64,000 bases of DNA. It comes from Cyanoderma ruficeps (taxonomy: Eukaryota; Chordata; Aves; Passeriformes; Timaliidae). The position numbers and the translations under genes were made by a program. The DNA lies in the NCBI GenBank assembly GCA_008694505.1, contig VZDJ01000594.1, positions 9,831,035 through 9,895,034 of the forward strand. Reading direction: 5' to 3'. The notes beneath the pieces are model-generated. The model did no database searches. It was not told where the DNA came from and saw only the letters and a list, made by a program, of their open reading frames with translations. Positions 34,990 to 47,037 of this stretch are shown one piece after another. Position 1 is the first letter of the stretch, and each line of letters begins with the position of its first letter.

Positions 34990-35300
34990 GATAAAATAAT
35001 GTATGTTCTCATTAGGCCAAATGCAAACGGTGATGAAGGGGAATGCACTGCCAGGTCACATCGAGCAATCAGGAAACGAACCTTTGACATAATACAGCAG
35101 GCAGATAATAAGACCCCATAGTTAGCAACAAATGAGACTGCACTTAATTTGCCGCGCAATGTTCAAATAATTAGACAAATTTGGTAACGTCAAGACAGCA
35201 GACAGGTAGACTATAGACTTGATGAATTGGGGGCCCTCTGTCAGGCACCGATCACATTAATCATAAAGCCAAAACTCAGTGACGCAATTTTTCTTCCAAA
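34990..35300. promoter_or_regulatory. Candidate enhancer, dense in transcription-factor motifs
   Basis: Repeat-free stretch with closely spaced motifs: AGGTCA (35053-35058, nuclear-receptor half site), CTTTGAC (35082-35088, TCF/LEF-like), AGATAA (35103-35108, GATA), TAATTA (35168-35173, homeodomain) and TTAATCA near 35258-35264. It also keeps isolated CpGs (ACGAA, CCGCGC, AACGTC, ACCGAT, GACGCA) that would be expected to decay in neutral bird intron. Conservation is inferred, not tested. Confidence 0.33.
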
Positions 35301-37979
35301 CATTTGCCATAATTTTCTAGAGTGAAAATATGTACACGCCCTTGGGGTTTTTTTTACGGGTTGTTTACTTTTGAAACAAGAAGGATTGATTTCTGCACCA
35401 CCAGGATAGAGTACAAACTTCTAGAAGCTCATCTGTGCCCACAGAGTCCAGCCAGTGTATTGAACAAGAGCCATGCAACCACCAAGTATGTTCTAGCCCT
35501 GGTCTACCACCATGTCTGGGTGATTTTACACTGGACATCCTCCAGTGAGGAGGGTGAGTGCTGCATTGTGACCTCCAGAGCAGAGACTGGAGGAGAGAGA
35601 AGAAAGACAAAAGAGAAGTAGAATAAAAAATAAGAGGAGTAAATGGCAAGACATGATTTTAAGGTGCTGGCAGATAAAATTTGAAGAGGAAGAATTACTG
35701 AGAGACCACAGCTGCAGAGAATTTTCCCAGTGTGGTTGTGCCACAGTGCAGGGTACTTGACAAACAGCCAAACTGAAGTGGCATTCCCTCGACCCTAAGA
35801 AATTGCCACAGCCAAGAAGCACTTGGCTGCTCAGCTTTGGTGCTTCTCCGGCCACAGAGGCACCTTTCAGTGCACTGCCCAGATAATTTCAAAGAGGACT
35901 GTTTCCTCTTTAAGACCCGCAACCAAGTTTTCTCTCCAATAGCTTGCAAGTTGGTTTTGTGAGAGGAGCTGCTGGGAACGAGAGGAATCCCAAAGAAAAA
36001 ATGCAACAGGTATTTGCCAACAACTCTACCCAAATACTAAGCAGGACATGCTTGGTCCACGAATAGACAAATGTGGTAACTGCTAACACAGTAGATTATT
36101 ATTAGTGGTGCAAATGAACTGAAACGTCATCTGCCAGCGTTGTGCACTTGGCCAGGGTTGATCAGCTGGACAATGCCAATATGAAAAAATACTGGGATTA
36201 CTGGGGATTTGATTCATAGGGTGCATCAGCAGCGAGCTCTGTTGCATTTTGCAGAAAACCTTGCCTCATGACCCCACCACAGAAAATGTTGTGGAGCACC
36301 AGGGCATGTGCAATGCCCCTAAACCTCCTTGTGAGGATGGAAGGGGAGCACCGAGTGGGGCACACAAACTGTGTGACAAACATAAGAACATCTGCCAGCC
36401 TCCCTTCTAACCACTGTTTTGAATATCACCCTCTTCCGTACGTGCTTCATGAGCCAGAGCTCCGACTTATAAGTTATTATTCTGTCTTTTTTTCTACAAT
36501 TTTTGCATGAAAGACCAGAACTATTTCATGCAGCCTCCCTAATCCCTCCCTGTTCCCACGTTAGCAACCTGCTTTGTCATTTCCCCTTTGCACACAGCAT
36601 GGAAGAAGCTGCTGTGCCTCTTTAAACATCCAGTCAAACTGACTGTCAGCCAAAAAGACAATGACTTGTCTTCTGTAGGATTCAGGGGAATGCCCTATCA
36701 TCTATTTCTTACAGTATTTTGGAAGCAGAATAAAGCTGTGGTAGTTGTGGGGCTCCACAGATCTGGTTGCTGCTGTCTGCATTACTTGCTTCCCAGGGTC
36801 TGTCCCCTGCTCACACCTATCCAGAAGTAGCACAACTCCACAAACAGCCCCTGCAAAGCTGGGTGAGCACAGCCTTTGTCCAGACATGAAGGCTGCAACA
36901 GGACTCCTGGGGATCAGATGGGAGTTTTTTAAGTGATGAGCCCTAGTTGTTCCTTCCTTGCTCTTCTTGCAAAATGATTCTGGCCGTTAGTGGTTCCCCT
37001 ACACCGAGTGCTCTGGGACCTGTTCCTCAGCCAGTGTCTGAGCCCTGTGTTACAGCTGCAGGCTGAAGGATTTTGGGATGGCCATGGGACTGTCAACCCC
37101 ATCACACTGCTCCTCACCTCTCGTGAGAAAGGTGCATGTCTGGGAATAGAAGAAACACTTCCAGCCCCACGGTCACTAGAATCCCTGTTCACATCCCCGC
37201 TGACTCCATTTTTCTTGCCCTCATCAAAGCTTACAGGAGGTGAAAACAGATCCCTCTGTGAACATCTCCCTCAAGACATCAAGAACTATTGAGCTGTCCT
37301 GTCTTGGAGGAAGAGATTAACCACGAACCCCCTCTCAAGGTGCAGCCCCTGACTAGTCTCTGTGCTCACTGCCAATCAGCTGCCTCAGGGAGAAGAGGCT
37401 TTTGTGAGAAGGCGACCACCAAAACCAAGACTCCTGGCCCTCCAGGGTGGACACTGACACCCCCATGTATACCTGACTTATTACTGCTTTTAGACAACGC
37501 CACCGGCCCATGCGGGCTGCTGTCCAGTGAAATCAAACTGAATTACGGCATTCCCGGCAGCCTTTTACCACCATCCCCACAACTGGCAGTCAGGGAGGAA
37601 CAGTACACACGGTCTCCAAAGAGAGGGAGCAGTGCTGGGTCTTTTCCAAGATGGTGACAGAAACGACCCAGACAAGGCACGACGTGAGAAACGGCAGGTG
37701 CAAAAACACAAGTCAAGACTGTTTCCTGGGACCTGAGCTGAATAATGACAAAGAAGCCTTATATTCCCATCCTGCTGCTATAGGGCACTTCTATAGGCTC
37801 AACAGAGCTGTAAAGCCCTCCTGCCAGGGAGGTCAGCGTTGTTACTGGATGGGGACAATGAGGTGGAGGGTGGCCAGTAGGGCCAGCTTGCCAGAAGGAC
37901 AGTGAGTCCCAGGGACTTTAGGAATACTGCAAGTGGCTGACATTTTAGCAAGGCACGGGAGTGGAGGTGTAAGACTTAC

Positions 37980-38085
37980 CCGTGGATAGCGTGGATAGAG
38001 TGAGGCTCGTAATGGTATCGTCCTTCCTGGTGGCGCATGTCAATTGGCAAAGGAGCATGGAAGGCCGGAAAAATGTGCTGCGGCA
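37980..38085 (-). CDS. GLI2: GLI2 coding exon (probably coding exon 2), about human residues 50-85
   Basis: This 106-nt exon encodes [20 protein letters not shown] followed by [16 protein letters not shown]. The segment is close to the human GLI2 N-terminus ([20 protein letters not shown]); GLI3 differs there (PVPIDARHHEGRYHYDP). On the minus strand the acceptor is a good pyrimidine tract ending in AACAG, with AG at 38087-38086. The donor is GG|GTAAGT, with GT at 37979-37978. The exon opens with two bases (TG) completing a Val codon begun upstream and ends with GG, completed to Gly by the next exon. All 34 internal codons are open. GLI2 is the main Hedgehog effector that moves through the cilium to the nucleus; this part belongs to the N-terminal repressor region. 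No start codon lies here, so an upstream exon must supply it. The match to GLI2 is from memory, not a database search. Confidence 0.95.
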
Positions 38086-38629
38086 CTGTTATGGGGAATA
38101 GAAGAAAAAAAAGGGACTTCAAAAACTTTTCCTTCCCTTTTAAAACAATTTCAAAGGCACTAAATCTCCATGAATTTCAGAGCAAGAGCAGTGCAAGACA
38201 AGGGGTCTTCATGATATCAGCTCTATCATACACCAGAGAAGTGGAATGAATAAATAATCAAAGTCATGCGGAAAAATCCTACATCTTCGACATAAAAGAT
38301 CTCCAACAGGGTTTTTGACAAAGACAAGCAGCCAAGCGCTCTTTGAACTTGAGGAGATTATAGCAAGCACCAAGGAAAACTAGACTTGCAACGCAAATCA
38401 GACTCAACAGAGCCTGGTGGGATCCAGACCTGCATCGTCCCTCAAGCCTGGATTGGCAGCAAACACTGTTCCTGAAGGTCTGTACACACAGGTTGGAAAT
38501 ATTTACCTAAAAATATAACAGCAAGAGCAGCGCTAAAGCAGAATGTCTAGGCAGTCAGAAGAGGCTCAGAAGTGCCTACTGCCAGGTTCTGAGAGAAAAG
38601 CTCAAATTGCTCTCACTTGTAATCACTTG

Positions 38630-38800
38630 AGGCCCTATTTTTTATTCATTTGAGAAGCTTGTTTCATCTTTGATGGAAAGATAAAGTGGTCTCAAAAGGC
38701 AGCGAACACCTACATTGACTTATTAAATCTACAGGTTTTAATATTTATTATTGACCCCAAAAGTTAACGGCGAGAATATTTGAGTGAGTTGAGCTGATGG
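38630..38800. promoter_or_regulatory. Candidate conserved AT-rich element about 0.6 kb upstream of the 106-nt exon
   Basis: AT-rich and repeat-free, with AGATAAAG (GATA-like, about 38680-38687), CTTTGAT (TCF/LEF-like, about 38670-38676) and TTAATATTTATTATTG around 38738-38753. It keeps AACGGCGAG in an AT-rich setting. Weak motif-based call only. Confidence 0.2.
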
Positions 38801-41389
38801 AAAATTCATCAGGTTATTTCTCCTCACCACCCCCGACAACGCTGCCTGGCCACCTGGGCCTTTCCTGCTAAAATTACAGAAGTTAAAGAAATAGAATTAG
38901 CAGAGCTTCGACAGCAATACCGCACAACCGCAACAGCAGTCCCGGATAGTCACCCTCCGACAAGGCTCCGCGTAAAGATGCCCCTTTCTACATCGGCGGC
39001 AGCAACCAGCTTAAAGATAAAAGGCTGGTCTTGCTCTGCCCTTACAAACAGTCAGAAGTTCTTCATTAAAAAATACTAGTATTGTTGCAGGTTTTACCAT
39101 CCTTTCTCTGTCTTCTTGGCCTTTCTGTCTAACTGGAGACAAAAAAGAAAACAAATCTAACCTCCTAAGTGAGCAATTCAAAACCCAGCCGGTGCTCAGT
39201 ATTTCACTGCAACTTGCCTCTGCGACAGGTACCATCTCTCTGGAGACTGGGGAAGCACCATCCAAAACCAAAGTGTCAAGGCTTGGGCCAAGTCTCTCGC
39301 TGTCGCTCAGCAAACTTCAGAAATGCCAAACTCTTTTTCTACGAAAGACTTAAAATTCAGCCTTTTGCATCTGTGACTCCAGCTGCACCAGAGCTATGCC
39401 GACTGTGTCCGGTGGGGCTGTGCTCTGCTCGGGTCCGTCGCGCAAAGCCTGCGTGTAATCCTCATATACGTCTTTCCCGGCATATCAGTGAGAGGATCTG
39501 TGGCTCCTACTCCCATTGCAACGCTCAATCCCTGAGCACAGTGCGGCACAGGCGCGTCAGCCAGGCTGCTGGGAGAGGTGAGAGACTACACAAAAACAAC
39601 CCTCCTGCCAACTCTGCTGAAAGGCGTTAAGCTAAGGTAGTCGGTGTGGAAAGTATTTAAGGCTCCGCAGCAGACTTGCTCTCTGGGCTCCAGCAAAGGG
39701 CTGGCACCTCACACTACCTGATACACTGGGAGCATTTTTGCAACTTGCCTAATGTCAGGACACAGTAGAGCAACTGTTAACCACGTCCCCCACTTCTGCT
39801 CCCCTCCCCTCCTCTCCCAAAAGCAGCTCAGGGAGAGAATGAACTTGGATCCTTCAGGATTTGCTTTTGCAGGAGGAATATTCACCCTTTAACTGTCCTG
39901 GGTAGGGACGATCTGTTACATAAGGACACTTTAAGGGAGTCTTCGTTTTAAGAGGCAATTAGTGTTTTTCCAGATCAAAAATACACCAGAGTTCAGCTGT
40001 CACAGCCCGTCCCCTGCTCACACAGCACAGTAAAGGCCCTGGTCTCACCAAACCATGCTCAGCTCAAACTCCAGCCTAGGCTGGCTGACACCTACAGCTG
40101 CTGTCCTCCTCCCTGGGGACAACTGCTGTTCCCTGGCCACAGCTGCTGCCACAACCTATGGCTGCTGTGGGACCAGAGGGAGCTGAGCTTTTACATCATC
40201 ACATACAAAGCATGGTCACAAAATCAACTGTCCCTGCACAGACATCCAGTGGCAGACAACACAAACATCTCTTCCAGCCTGAGCCCCTAGGCTGGGCTTC
40301 CTGCACTGCTCACCCCATACTTATGCTGTACAAATAAACCAAAAAGAGCAAGAAAACTTCTGTGGTCCTGGGATCAACCCCAAGCGCTGCTGGCATCCCT
40401 ATAGGTAAAGATTAGCAACCTCCCAAAACAGGGTGGTCACTCTGCCTCTAATGGACAGGTCTGGGGCTGAGTTAATCCCTAGAGTGCAGGAAAGTGAGAG
40501 CTGACATGGGCTGAAACTGTATTGGCCACTGCAGCTGAGTTCCAATGATTTGGAGAGTCACCCTAATCCTTTGGCCTGTTCCCTAGAGCAAATTAATTTA
40601 TTAATAATGATGAAACTACTAAAAACAGGTAAAACTGAGTATCTTAAAAGCCAGGCCATGTTTTATTTTGTACCTATGTATTTCTACATGATTGATTGCT
40701 GAGATAACAGTGGAAATTTCTGTGCTAAAAGAGTCTCTCCTTGTCACTCAGGAGAGCTGGGAAATGGAAAACACAGGGTGTTTGCTGCTTGGCCTCCTTT
40801 CCTACCTATCTGTTGGTATAAAATTGACATCTGAAGAGAACTTCTCCCTCCTAACACTTCTGATTATTAATGGGAGAAAAATTTCCATGAACTTCCTCCT
40901 TCCCACACTTGTTTTGTTTTTAGCATTTCAATCTATTTGGCCCATGGGAAGCTCAGCAGTACCTTTGCCTTGGGTATCTGTTTCACACCCCCAGTTCCAA
41001 CCCCACCATGTGCCCTGTGCTTTGCTGCCACTAAGGGCAAGGGCCAAGGTTGGTTTTTCTGACATCCCTTTGCAACATTCCCCTTCGTGACTTCCCCTCT
41101 GCTTCCCTGCCTGGGAGCACCAGCCAAGCCTAAGGGCTCCAGTGGCTGGTGCTGTTCATTTTCATTCTCTTCCAGGTGCTTGGTCAGAAATAATGAATGG
41201 TTTTATAGGCAATCAACTACCAATTCATAAACGTCAGCCTGGCTCTGCTTCTTGTTCCCACCCCTCCAGAAGAGGACTGTGAGCTGGCAGCGGGACAGCA
41301 ACACAAGCTGTTAACAAAGATGGATGTTTTACACATAGGAGTTAAAAAGACAATTATATTCAATTACTTCAAGTAAGTTACGGTGATGT

Positions 41390-41580
41390 ATTCCTGAATA
41401 GCCACACGAGGGGCAATATGATGATTAGGGCAATGAATTTGCCAACTTTAATCTAATCAAGGCAATCTTTTGTTTAGCATTATCTGCTTTGCAGTGGCAG
41501 AGGATTTACCAAACCCAGGCAATCTTTGTAGACTTAACCCCAAAGCTGCCCAATTAGAGTTAATGATGATTGCTTTACAC
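41390..41580. promoter_or_regulatory. Candidate enhancer with a repeated AGGCAATCTTT motif
   Basis: The 11-mer AGGCAATCTTT occurs twice, at 41460-41470 and 41517-41527, 57 bases apart on the same strand. Around them are GATGATTAGGG, TTTAATCTAATC, CCAATTAGAGTTAATGATG and CATTATCTGC strings, rich in homeodomain and GATA-type cores. The stretch is repeat-free with no coding signal. Confidence 0.3.
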
Positions 41581-43029
41581 AAGAGGGAGGGAGATTTTAG
41601 TAGGAGGCCTGGGGAAAGCTTTTCCCCAGGAAAAGGCTGGGCCGTACCAAGCCATGCAATATAATACTCTGCAAAGGCATGACATGGCACCTCCAACAGT
41701 CCCCAAGCACTGGAACCACAGAGAAGCATTTTCTCTGGCTCCTTCTGAAGGAAGAGAAAGCCAAAGAACACATCAAAAGCAGCACCCAGGGGGCAGGGAC
41801 AATGAGAGAACAGCGTGTTTCGCACAGAAACAACACTGACAGTTCTACACCAAGTCAGTGGCTCGCAGCCCCCAGGGTGAAGCAGGACGGCAGAGTACAA
41901 GGCACACTCAGGGGGCCCCACCTTCCACCCCACCGGGGCTCCTGCAGGAATGTGTCTGCTCTGCTGGGCTGTTTGATAAGGGGGAAGACGCTGCTACCTG
42001 TCCCCACTTGTCGGAGCCGATTTTCTGCCCAAGGTTTATGAGCAAGACATGGACCTCCCACTGCTGTGTTCTCATCCTCATCTATTCAAAGGCCAGCCAA
42101 CCCTCTGGGCTTCAAAGAGAAAAGATAGGAGGCAGAAATGCAGGTTTAAAGGGGATGTCCCTTTGCTGAAAATCCCAGGAATCAGGGTGAGAGATATTAG
42201 AAACAGCCCTTATTTGAGGATGATGCAGGCTTTTGATTATCTCTACAGATAAACCCGTGCTTCAAGAGAAACACAGACTGCCTGTACGGGTTTGCATAGT
42301 GAGCAAAGAAGCTGTTTTGATATCACTCAGAGCAGCACCTTTTTTGAGTTCCAAGGTGAGAATTAGGAAGGGTCTAGCAAGCTTTTTCTATTCCAAATAC
42401 TTCAGGTTACACATGTTTGCTGAAAAAAAAAAACCAAAAAAAAAAAAACCCCACACCTCAGATCCCACAGCAGTGGGGTGGGTTTGGGTTTTATTTGCAG
42501 TTTGCTGCATCAAGAAATACCCTCCACACCCTTGGTACCATACAGAATGAATGTACTGGGCTCCCTGTGCTTCATCTGAAGCTCATGTGAGTTGTGCAGG
42601 CCACCCTATGGGCTAAAAAATATAGAGCTTTCCTGTGGGTGTCCAACAGTCTCTTGGGGGAACAAGCAGTCCAGCCTGTAAGTAGGCTTCTTTGCTATCA
42701 GAAATAGTGCATAAATATTTTGCAATCAACAGTGAAAGTCATTTGTTGAGGAAAAAAACTAAAATATCACTGGATAATTCAGTACCCGTTGTGCTTTTCT
42801 CAACAAATTTGCAAAAAAGACCCCATAAAAATGAACATTTTATAAAAGAGGAAACACAAATTCTGATTTCTTGAGATGCCTTTTGGTTTGATTTCCTATG
42901 GAGTCAGTGATGCATGGGACACAGCTTTCATAAAGGGATCACAAGCTCCCTTGCAAAGACTAACAAAGCTTCGGCTCTCTTTAGGAAGGGAAGAAAACAT
43001 GCATTTGAAACACACTCCTGTTTTTTAAC

Positions 43030-43125
43030 TCGAGAGGGGCTGAAGCAGGCTAATGTAAAATAACTTGCAGAAGTCTACACAGTCAAACAAGAGCAGGATC
43101 CCAATGAACCTCAATCACAGCAGGC
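43030..43125 (+). mobile_element. MIR-like ancient SINE remnant
   Basis: GAGGGGCTGAAGCAGGCTAA, AAATAACTTGCAGAAGTCTA, CACAGTCAAACAAGAGCAGG and ATCCCAATGAACCT follow the MIR order 'gaggcacagagaggttaagtaacttgcccaaggtcacacag…gcaggat…gaacc'. Diverged but colinear. Confidence 0.5.
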
Positions 43126-44019
43126 AGAAACTGCAACTTTATCAGCTTTATCTCTAAAAGGCTTCAGAGCCCTGGGGTACTGGATTGATTTGTGTTTGTG
43201 GGTGAAAAATTTTTCCAGATGCCAGCTCACACTCTCCTGTCACTGGAGTGTCATTAGCAGCTGTGCACAAACAACTGATAGAAAAAATGGGAAAGGGATG
43301 TCCCAGAGGATGCTCATGAGATTTCACCAGTACTTCCACAGGTGAACTGAGCTGAGCTGTGCTGTCAGAGGCCAAATCCCTCCTACTGGGGAAGGTGGGA
43401 TGCCGCCTGATGTGACACAGCAGCTTACAATAACTTTTACTTCTGATTTTTTTTTCTCCCAGATCCAGCTTCTTTGAAAAAAAAAAAAGTAAAACAATGG
43501 ATATCTGCAAAGGCCCTTCTTGCTGCCCATATTTTCTCCCAGATGTCCAAATCTCAGAACAAGGTTAAGGTACAACAAACATGAAGTGTTCTTCACTCAG
43601 TGATCTCCCAGGGAACCCCAAAGCATCAAGCGAGAAATAAATCTTAGGCAGCATTCGTTTTTCATGTTACACTTTTTAACACTTTTTACTCATCTACAGA
43701 ATATATTTAAAGAGATGTATCTTGGCATCCAACAAGCACTGTGGCTGTGAAAGAGCAAAGACAGGCCTGTGCTTTGTTCCCCAGCTTTCCTGCGGTGATT
43801 TTCCTCACATCAGAGCTCTCCTAGAGCTGGTGGGTTCTGAGCATCCCTGGACAGTCTCATTGTGTGAACAGGGGAGGCAAACCCAGCCCTGAGAGACTGA
43901 GTCTGTGTGTGGCTACTTGACTCCCTTTGATAGTCCCTCCTGGGCGTTTCACTGTTGTATTTGGATGGCCGCCCCTCTGGCAAAGCGCTGCAGGACTGTA
44001 GGTGTCGGCGAGGGAGATG

Positions 44020-44190
44020 TTTTTGTGTTTGTGTGACGTCCCCAGAATAATGATCTAGCTGTTTAAGTGAGCTGAGCGAATGAATGAGCACAAGAAAAAC
44101 ATCTTCACTGAAAGCGCAGCCAAAGTTAATGCACCATTAATAATGGTCTGGGTGAATTATTGGAAGGGATAATAGGCCTGGGGTCAGGGA
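44020..44190. promoter_or_regulatory. Candidate enhancer with a palindromic homeodomain pair
   Basis: CCATTA-A-TAATGG at 44134-44146 is a perfect palindrome around one base and places two ATTA/TAAT homeodomain cores back to back. Nearby are GTGTGACGTCC (CRE-like half), AATAATGATC and GAATTATTGG. No repeat or reading frame explains it. Confidence 0.28.
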
Positions 44191-44689
44191 AGGTCTGAGA
44201 CAAAGAACAGGGAAAATTGGGTCACAGAAACATGACAGAGCAGATCACGCTGATGCATCTGTGGGATTCTCCTTGGATGAAGTCATACACCACCATGCAG
44301 AATATTAAGGGCTTTGCAGGGACAGTCATTCCCAGAACCACCACTCAGATCAATATGGGAAGGAGCAGGAACAGACACACAAGGCTACAGTGGCTGCCTC
44401 TAAGTCCCCCCGTTGAGAGATTCACTTTAATGTTGTTTAGCTACTTTGCAAAATATACCATGTGCCTCCCTCAAAATGGGATACTTATGCAATGGCTAAT
44501 TACACCAATCTGAGAGTTTTCTAAGCATAGAGAGTGTCTGGGCAAGTGTGTCCCTTCTCTGAACGGCAGCACCATGCATTTCACAAAAAAACACCTGAGG
44601 TGCTTCAGCAGCTCTGTTTTTCTGTCTCCAAAATTGCAGAAGGAGCTCCAACCCCTACTCCCGCCCCATCAGCTGCCTGTCTTCACGAC

Positions 44690-44835
44690 ACTAAATTACT
44701 GACTAACCTCGCTTTGTCAGAATTTCCCTTCTTTAAAATGGAGATAATAATACTTCCCTACCTCAGAGGTTTGGTTAATGTTTATACAGCACTTTAAAAA
44801 TGATGTGGTAATTAAGTGCTCAGTATTATTATATC
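44690..44835 (-). mobile_element. MIR-like ancient SINE, the best-preserved copy in the window
   Basis: TTCTTTAAAATGGAGATAAT, AATACTTCCCTACCTCAGAG, TTAATGTTTATACAGCACTT and TTAAGTGCTCAGTATTATTA follow the reverse-strand MIR order 'atctgtaaaatggggataataatagtacctacctcatag…taatgtatgtaaagcgctt…gtgctcaataaatattattat'. Over about 110 bases the match is colinear and clear, from memory of the consensus. Confidence 0.6.
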
Positions 44836-46089
44836 AACGTCTATAATGATTCCAGCAGACAGCACTATAAACAGGGCTGCACCATGCCTACTTTCCTTTT
44901 GTTTGGCTTGTTAGCATTCGGTTTGGTTTTCATACAGCATACTTCAATTATTAGTGGTTAATTATTCTGTTGTTTTATTATCTGCTCAATGGCTTTGACA
45001 AAAATAAAAGAGGAACTACATAGGAAGAATAAGAGAAAATATTCCTTTTGGCCCACTGGGAACATTATAGCAAGGAGAACAGGAGGCAGGCCCCCACCAG
45101 CTCACCTGGGGAGACCTCTCTCCTGCCCCAGGCACTACAGACCATTTTGAAATACATCCAGCCAGCTGTTGCCACCCAAAGGGATGCAGAACAGGTTTTC
45201 TCTTCTTACAACAAAATTAATGGAGAAAGATGGTGGTAACCTGATTTACAAAATTATGTTTTTCAGACAATGCATGTCCGGATGTTGGAGAAGATAACAT
45301 GCTTAGTTTAACAGTGGGTCGGGTAGAGCATCCCATCCAGATAAGAAATAAAGATCACACAACAAACTTCTGTTGGGCAAACAGCTCAAGTAATGGTAAA
45401 TACCCTGTAGGAGAGTTGGAAGGAGAAGGGGCCTTGCTGGGATGCAGATACGTGAAAAGTAAACAAGAAATAATAAAAACCACATTGCCCTTCAGCTATA
45501 AAATCACAAAAAATAATGCCTTGAAAAGCATTATTTTACTGACATCTCAAATCACCTGCAGGACAGTGTCAGTGTGACTTCACACTCAGGGAAGCTGGAG
45601 TGAGGAGCAGAGGATAAGGCTTGTCTCTCCAGTTCACTACTGCTGGAGCCCCTGCATGCACCTCACTACCACAGACAGACCCAGGAGCCATTGGGTTCCC
45701 GGCTCAGCTCCCTGCAGGGACACAGACTGTGGGTGCACATGTGGGCCCTTACCTGACACAGAATAAAGCCCATTCCTGGGGTTACTGCATAATAAATGCC
45801 ATTATTAAATCCATGAAAGATAGCAAACATCTCCCTCAGACACTGCAAATGGCAGGATGTCCCTCTCTACCATCCTAGAGGAAACTGCCTCAGATGTAAT
45901 CACAATAACCATCCACCCTCCTGGGGATGGCCCAGAGTAGCTTATCTTCTCACAAAGTTTATTCTACTGCTTCAGTTCAGGTGGAGGAACAAAAAAAAGT
46001 CATTTGAAGATGCCGAGGGGTGCCTCTACCCAGCCCGTGCCTAGGACACAGGCACTGCCGGCACATGGCGAGCACAAACAGGGCTCTGG

Positions 46090-46280
46090 TGGCCGTGCAG
46101 GCGGGAACACATTTCAGCCCGGCCACTGCTGCGATCGGGCAGCGCGGCTGAGCCGCGGGCTGTGTCCGACAGCCGGACGGGCGGGCGGGCGGGCGGCTGC
46201 CGAGCGAGCTGGCTCTTGCAGCCGGGATGGGGCGAGATTAGATCAGAGAGCTCCCCCCGCAGCCCCGTGGCCAACTCGAG
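46090..46280. promoter_or_regulatory. CpG-dense patch deep in the 5' GLI2 intron
   Basis: About 23 CpGs are visible in roughly 190 bases, with four tandem GGGC units at about 46178-46196 that form overlapping SP1-like GC boxes. The surrounding sequence is ordinary AT-leaning intron, so the island is sharply bounded. It could be an alternative GLI2 promoter with a non-coding first exon, a promoter of an intronic or antisense RNA, or a CpG-rich enhancer. No clear donor site or open frame of recognisable function accompanies it on either strand. Confidence 0.4.
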
Positions 46281-47037
46281 GCAACACTGAAGGAATTTGC
46301 CCATACATTTCCTTCCCACCCCAAAAAGAAGAGAGCGCTCTTAAATGAACTCAGGCCCTAATGGAAGTAGGATATTCTTGTTCAGCTCAATGTCTAACCC
46401 GTCCTGAAGTTCCTGGCAGCTCCACTCAGCTCTCTCCCATGCACTGCCTGACCTTTGATAAGGGCATTAAAACTGTCAGTCTTTTCCTGGGCAAAAGAGA
46501 TGGAACAATTACTGTGAAGCTAAAAATGGCCTTTCCCTCTACATGGAAAATTTAGATTAAAAATTGAAGAGTTCATTGACATTTTCTATAAGAACACAGA
46601 ATTGTCATTAAAAAAATCAAACCCTGAAATTCCTTCGTTGCCATCTACCATCTCCGAAACTCAGCAGGAGTGGCTTTCCTGCCTCATCCACCAAAGGAGC
46701 AGGGGGACAGCTGCTGCTGGCAGGGACATGAGGACCCCAGGAATCTCTTCAACATGCTGCCATGCAGCAGCTGGCTTTGCAGCACCCATCTTGTGTGACC
46801 AAAAATGGGGCATTTCACTTCTTGGTGAGGAAACAGGAATTTTCTGAAGCCTGCTGACATGGGAAGTCCTGGATTTGGTTGTGCAAAACAGGTTGTACCC
46901 AAAACTTTTGAAAATTTCAAAATGGTGTGGGGGGATCAATATATCCAGGTCTATAGAAGTATTTTCAAACATTCAGATGAACATTTGTGCATGAAGGCAT
47001 TATCTATTATTCTACAAGAATTCCTGAGGTCTTCAGC

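Larger units (their letters stand above)
12484..37979 (-). other. GLI2: GLI2 intron, 25.5 kb
   Basis: This intron separates the 106-nt and 203-nt exons. It contains candidate regulatory elements (about 14345-14700, 15925-16110, 17600-18070, 34990-35300), old SINE remnants (about 29690-29750 and 31700-31790), simple repeats (26796-26816, 31380-31430, 33692-33712, 24578-24602) and an exact GLI consensus site at 29640-29648. About 18090-19500 is AT-rich with many A/T runs and nothing recognisable. About 20000-29400 and 32200-34900 contain only short unsupported open frames. No additional exon of GLI2 or any other gene was recognised on either strand. Confidence 0.85.

Noticed and set aside
46041..46319. 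Minus-strand 92-codon open frame over the CpG patch
   Set aside because: Its length is explained by high GC content; the arginine- and proline-rich peptide has no family resemblance. Kept only as a CpG patch.
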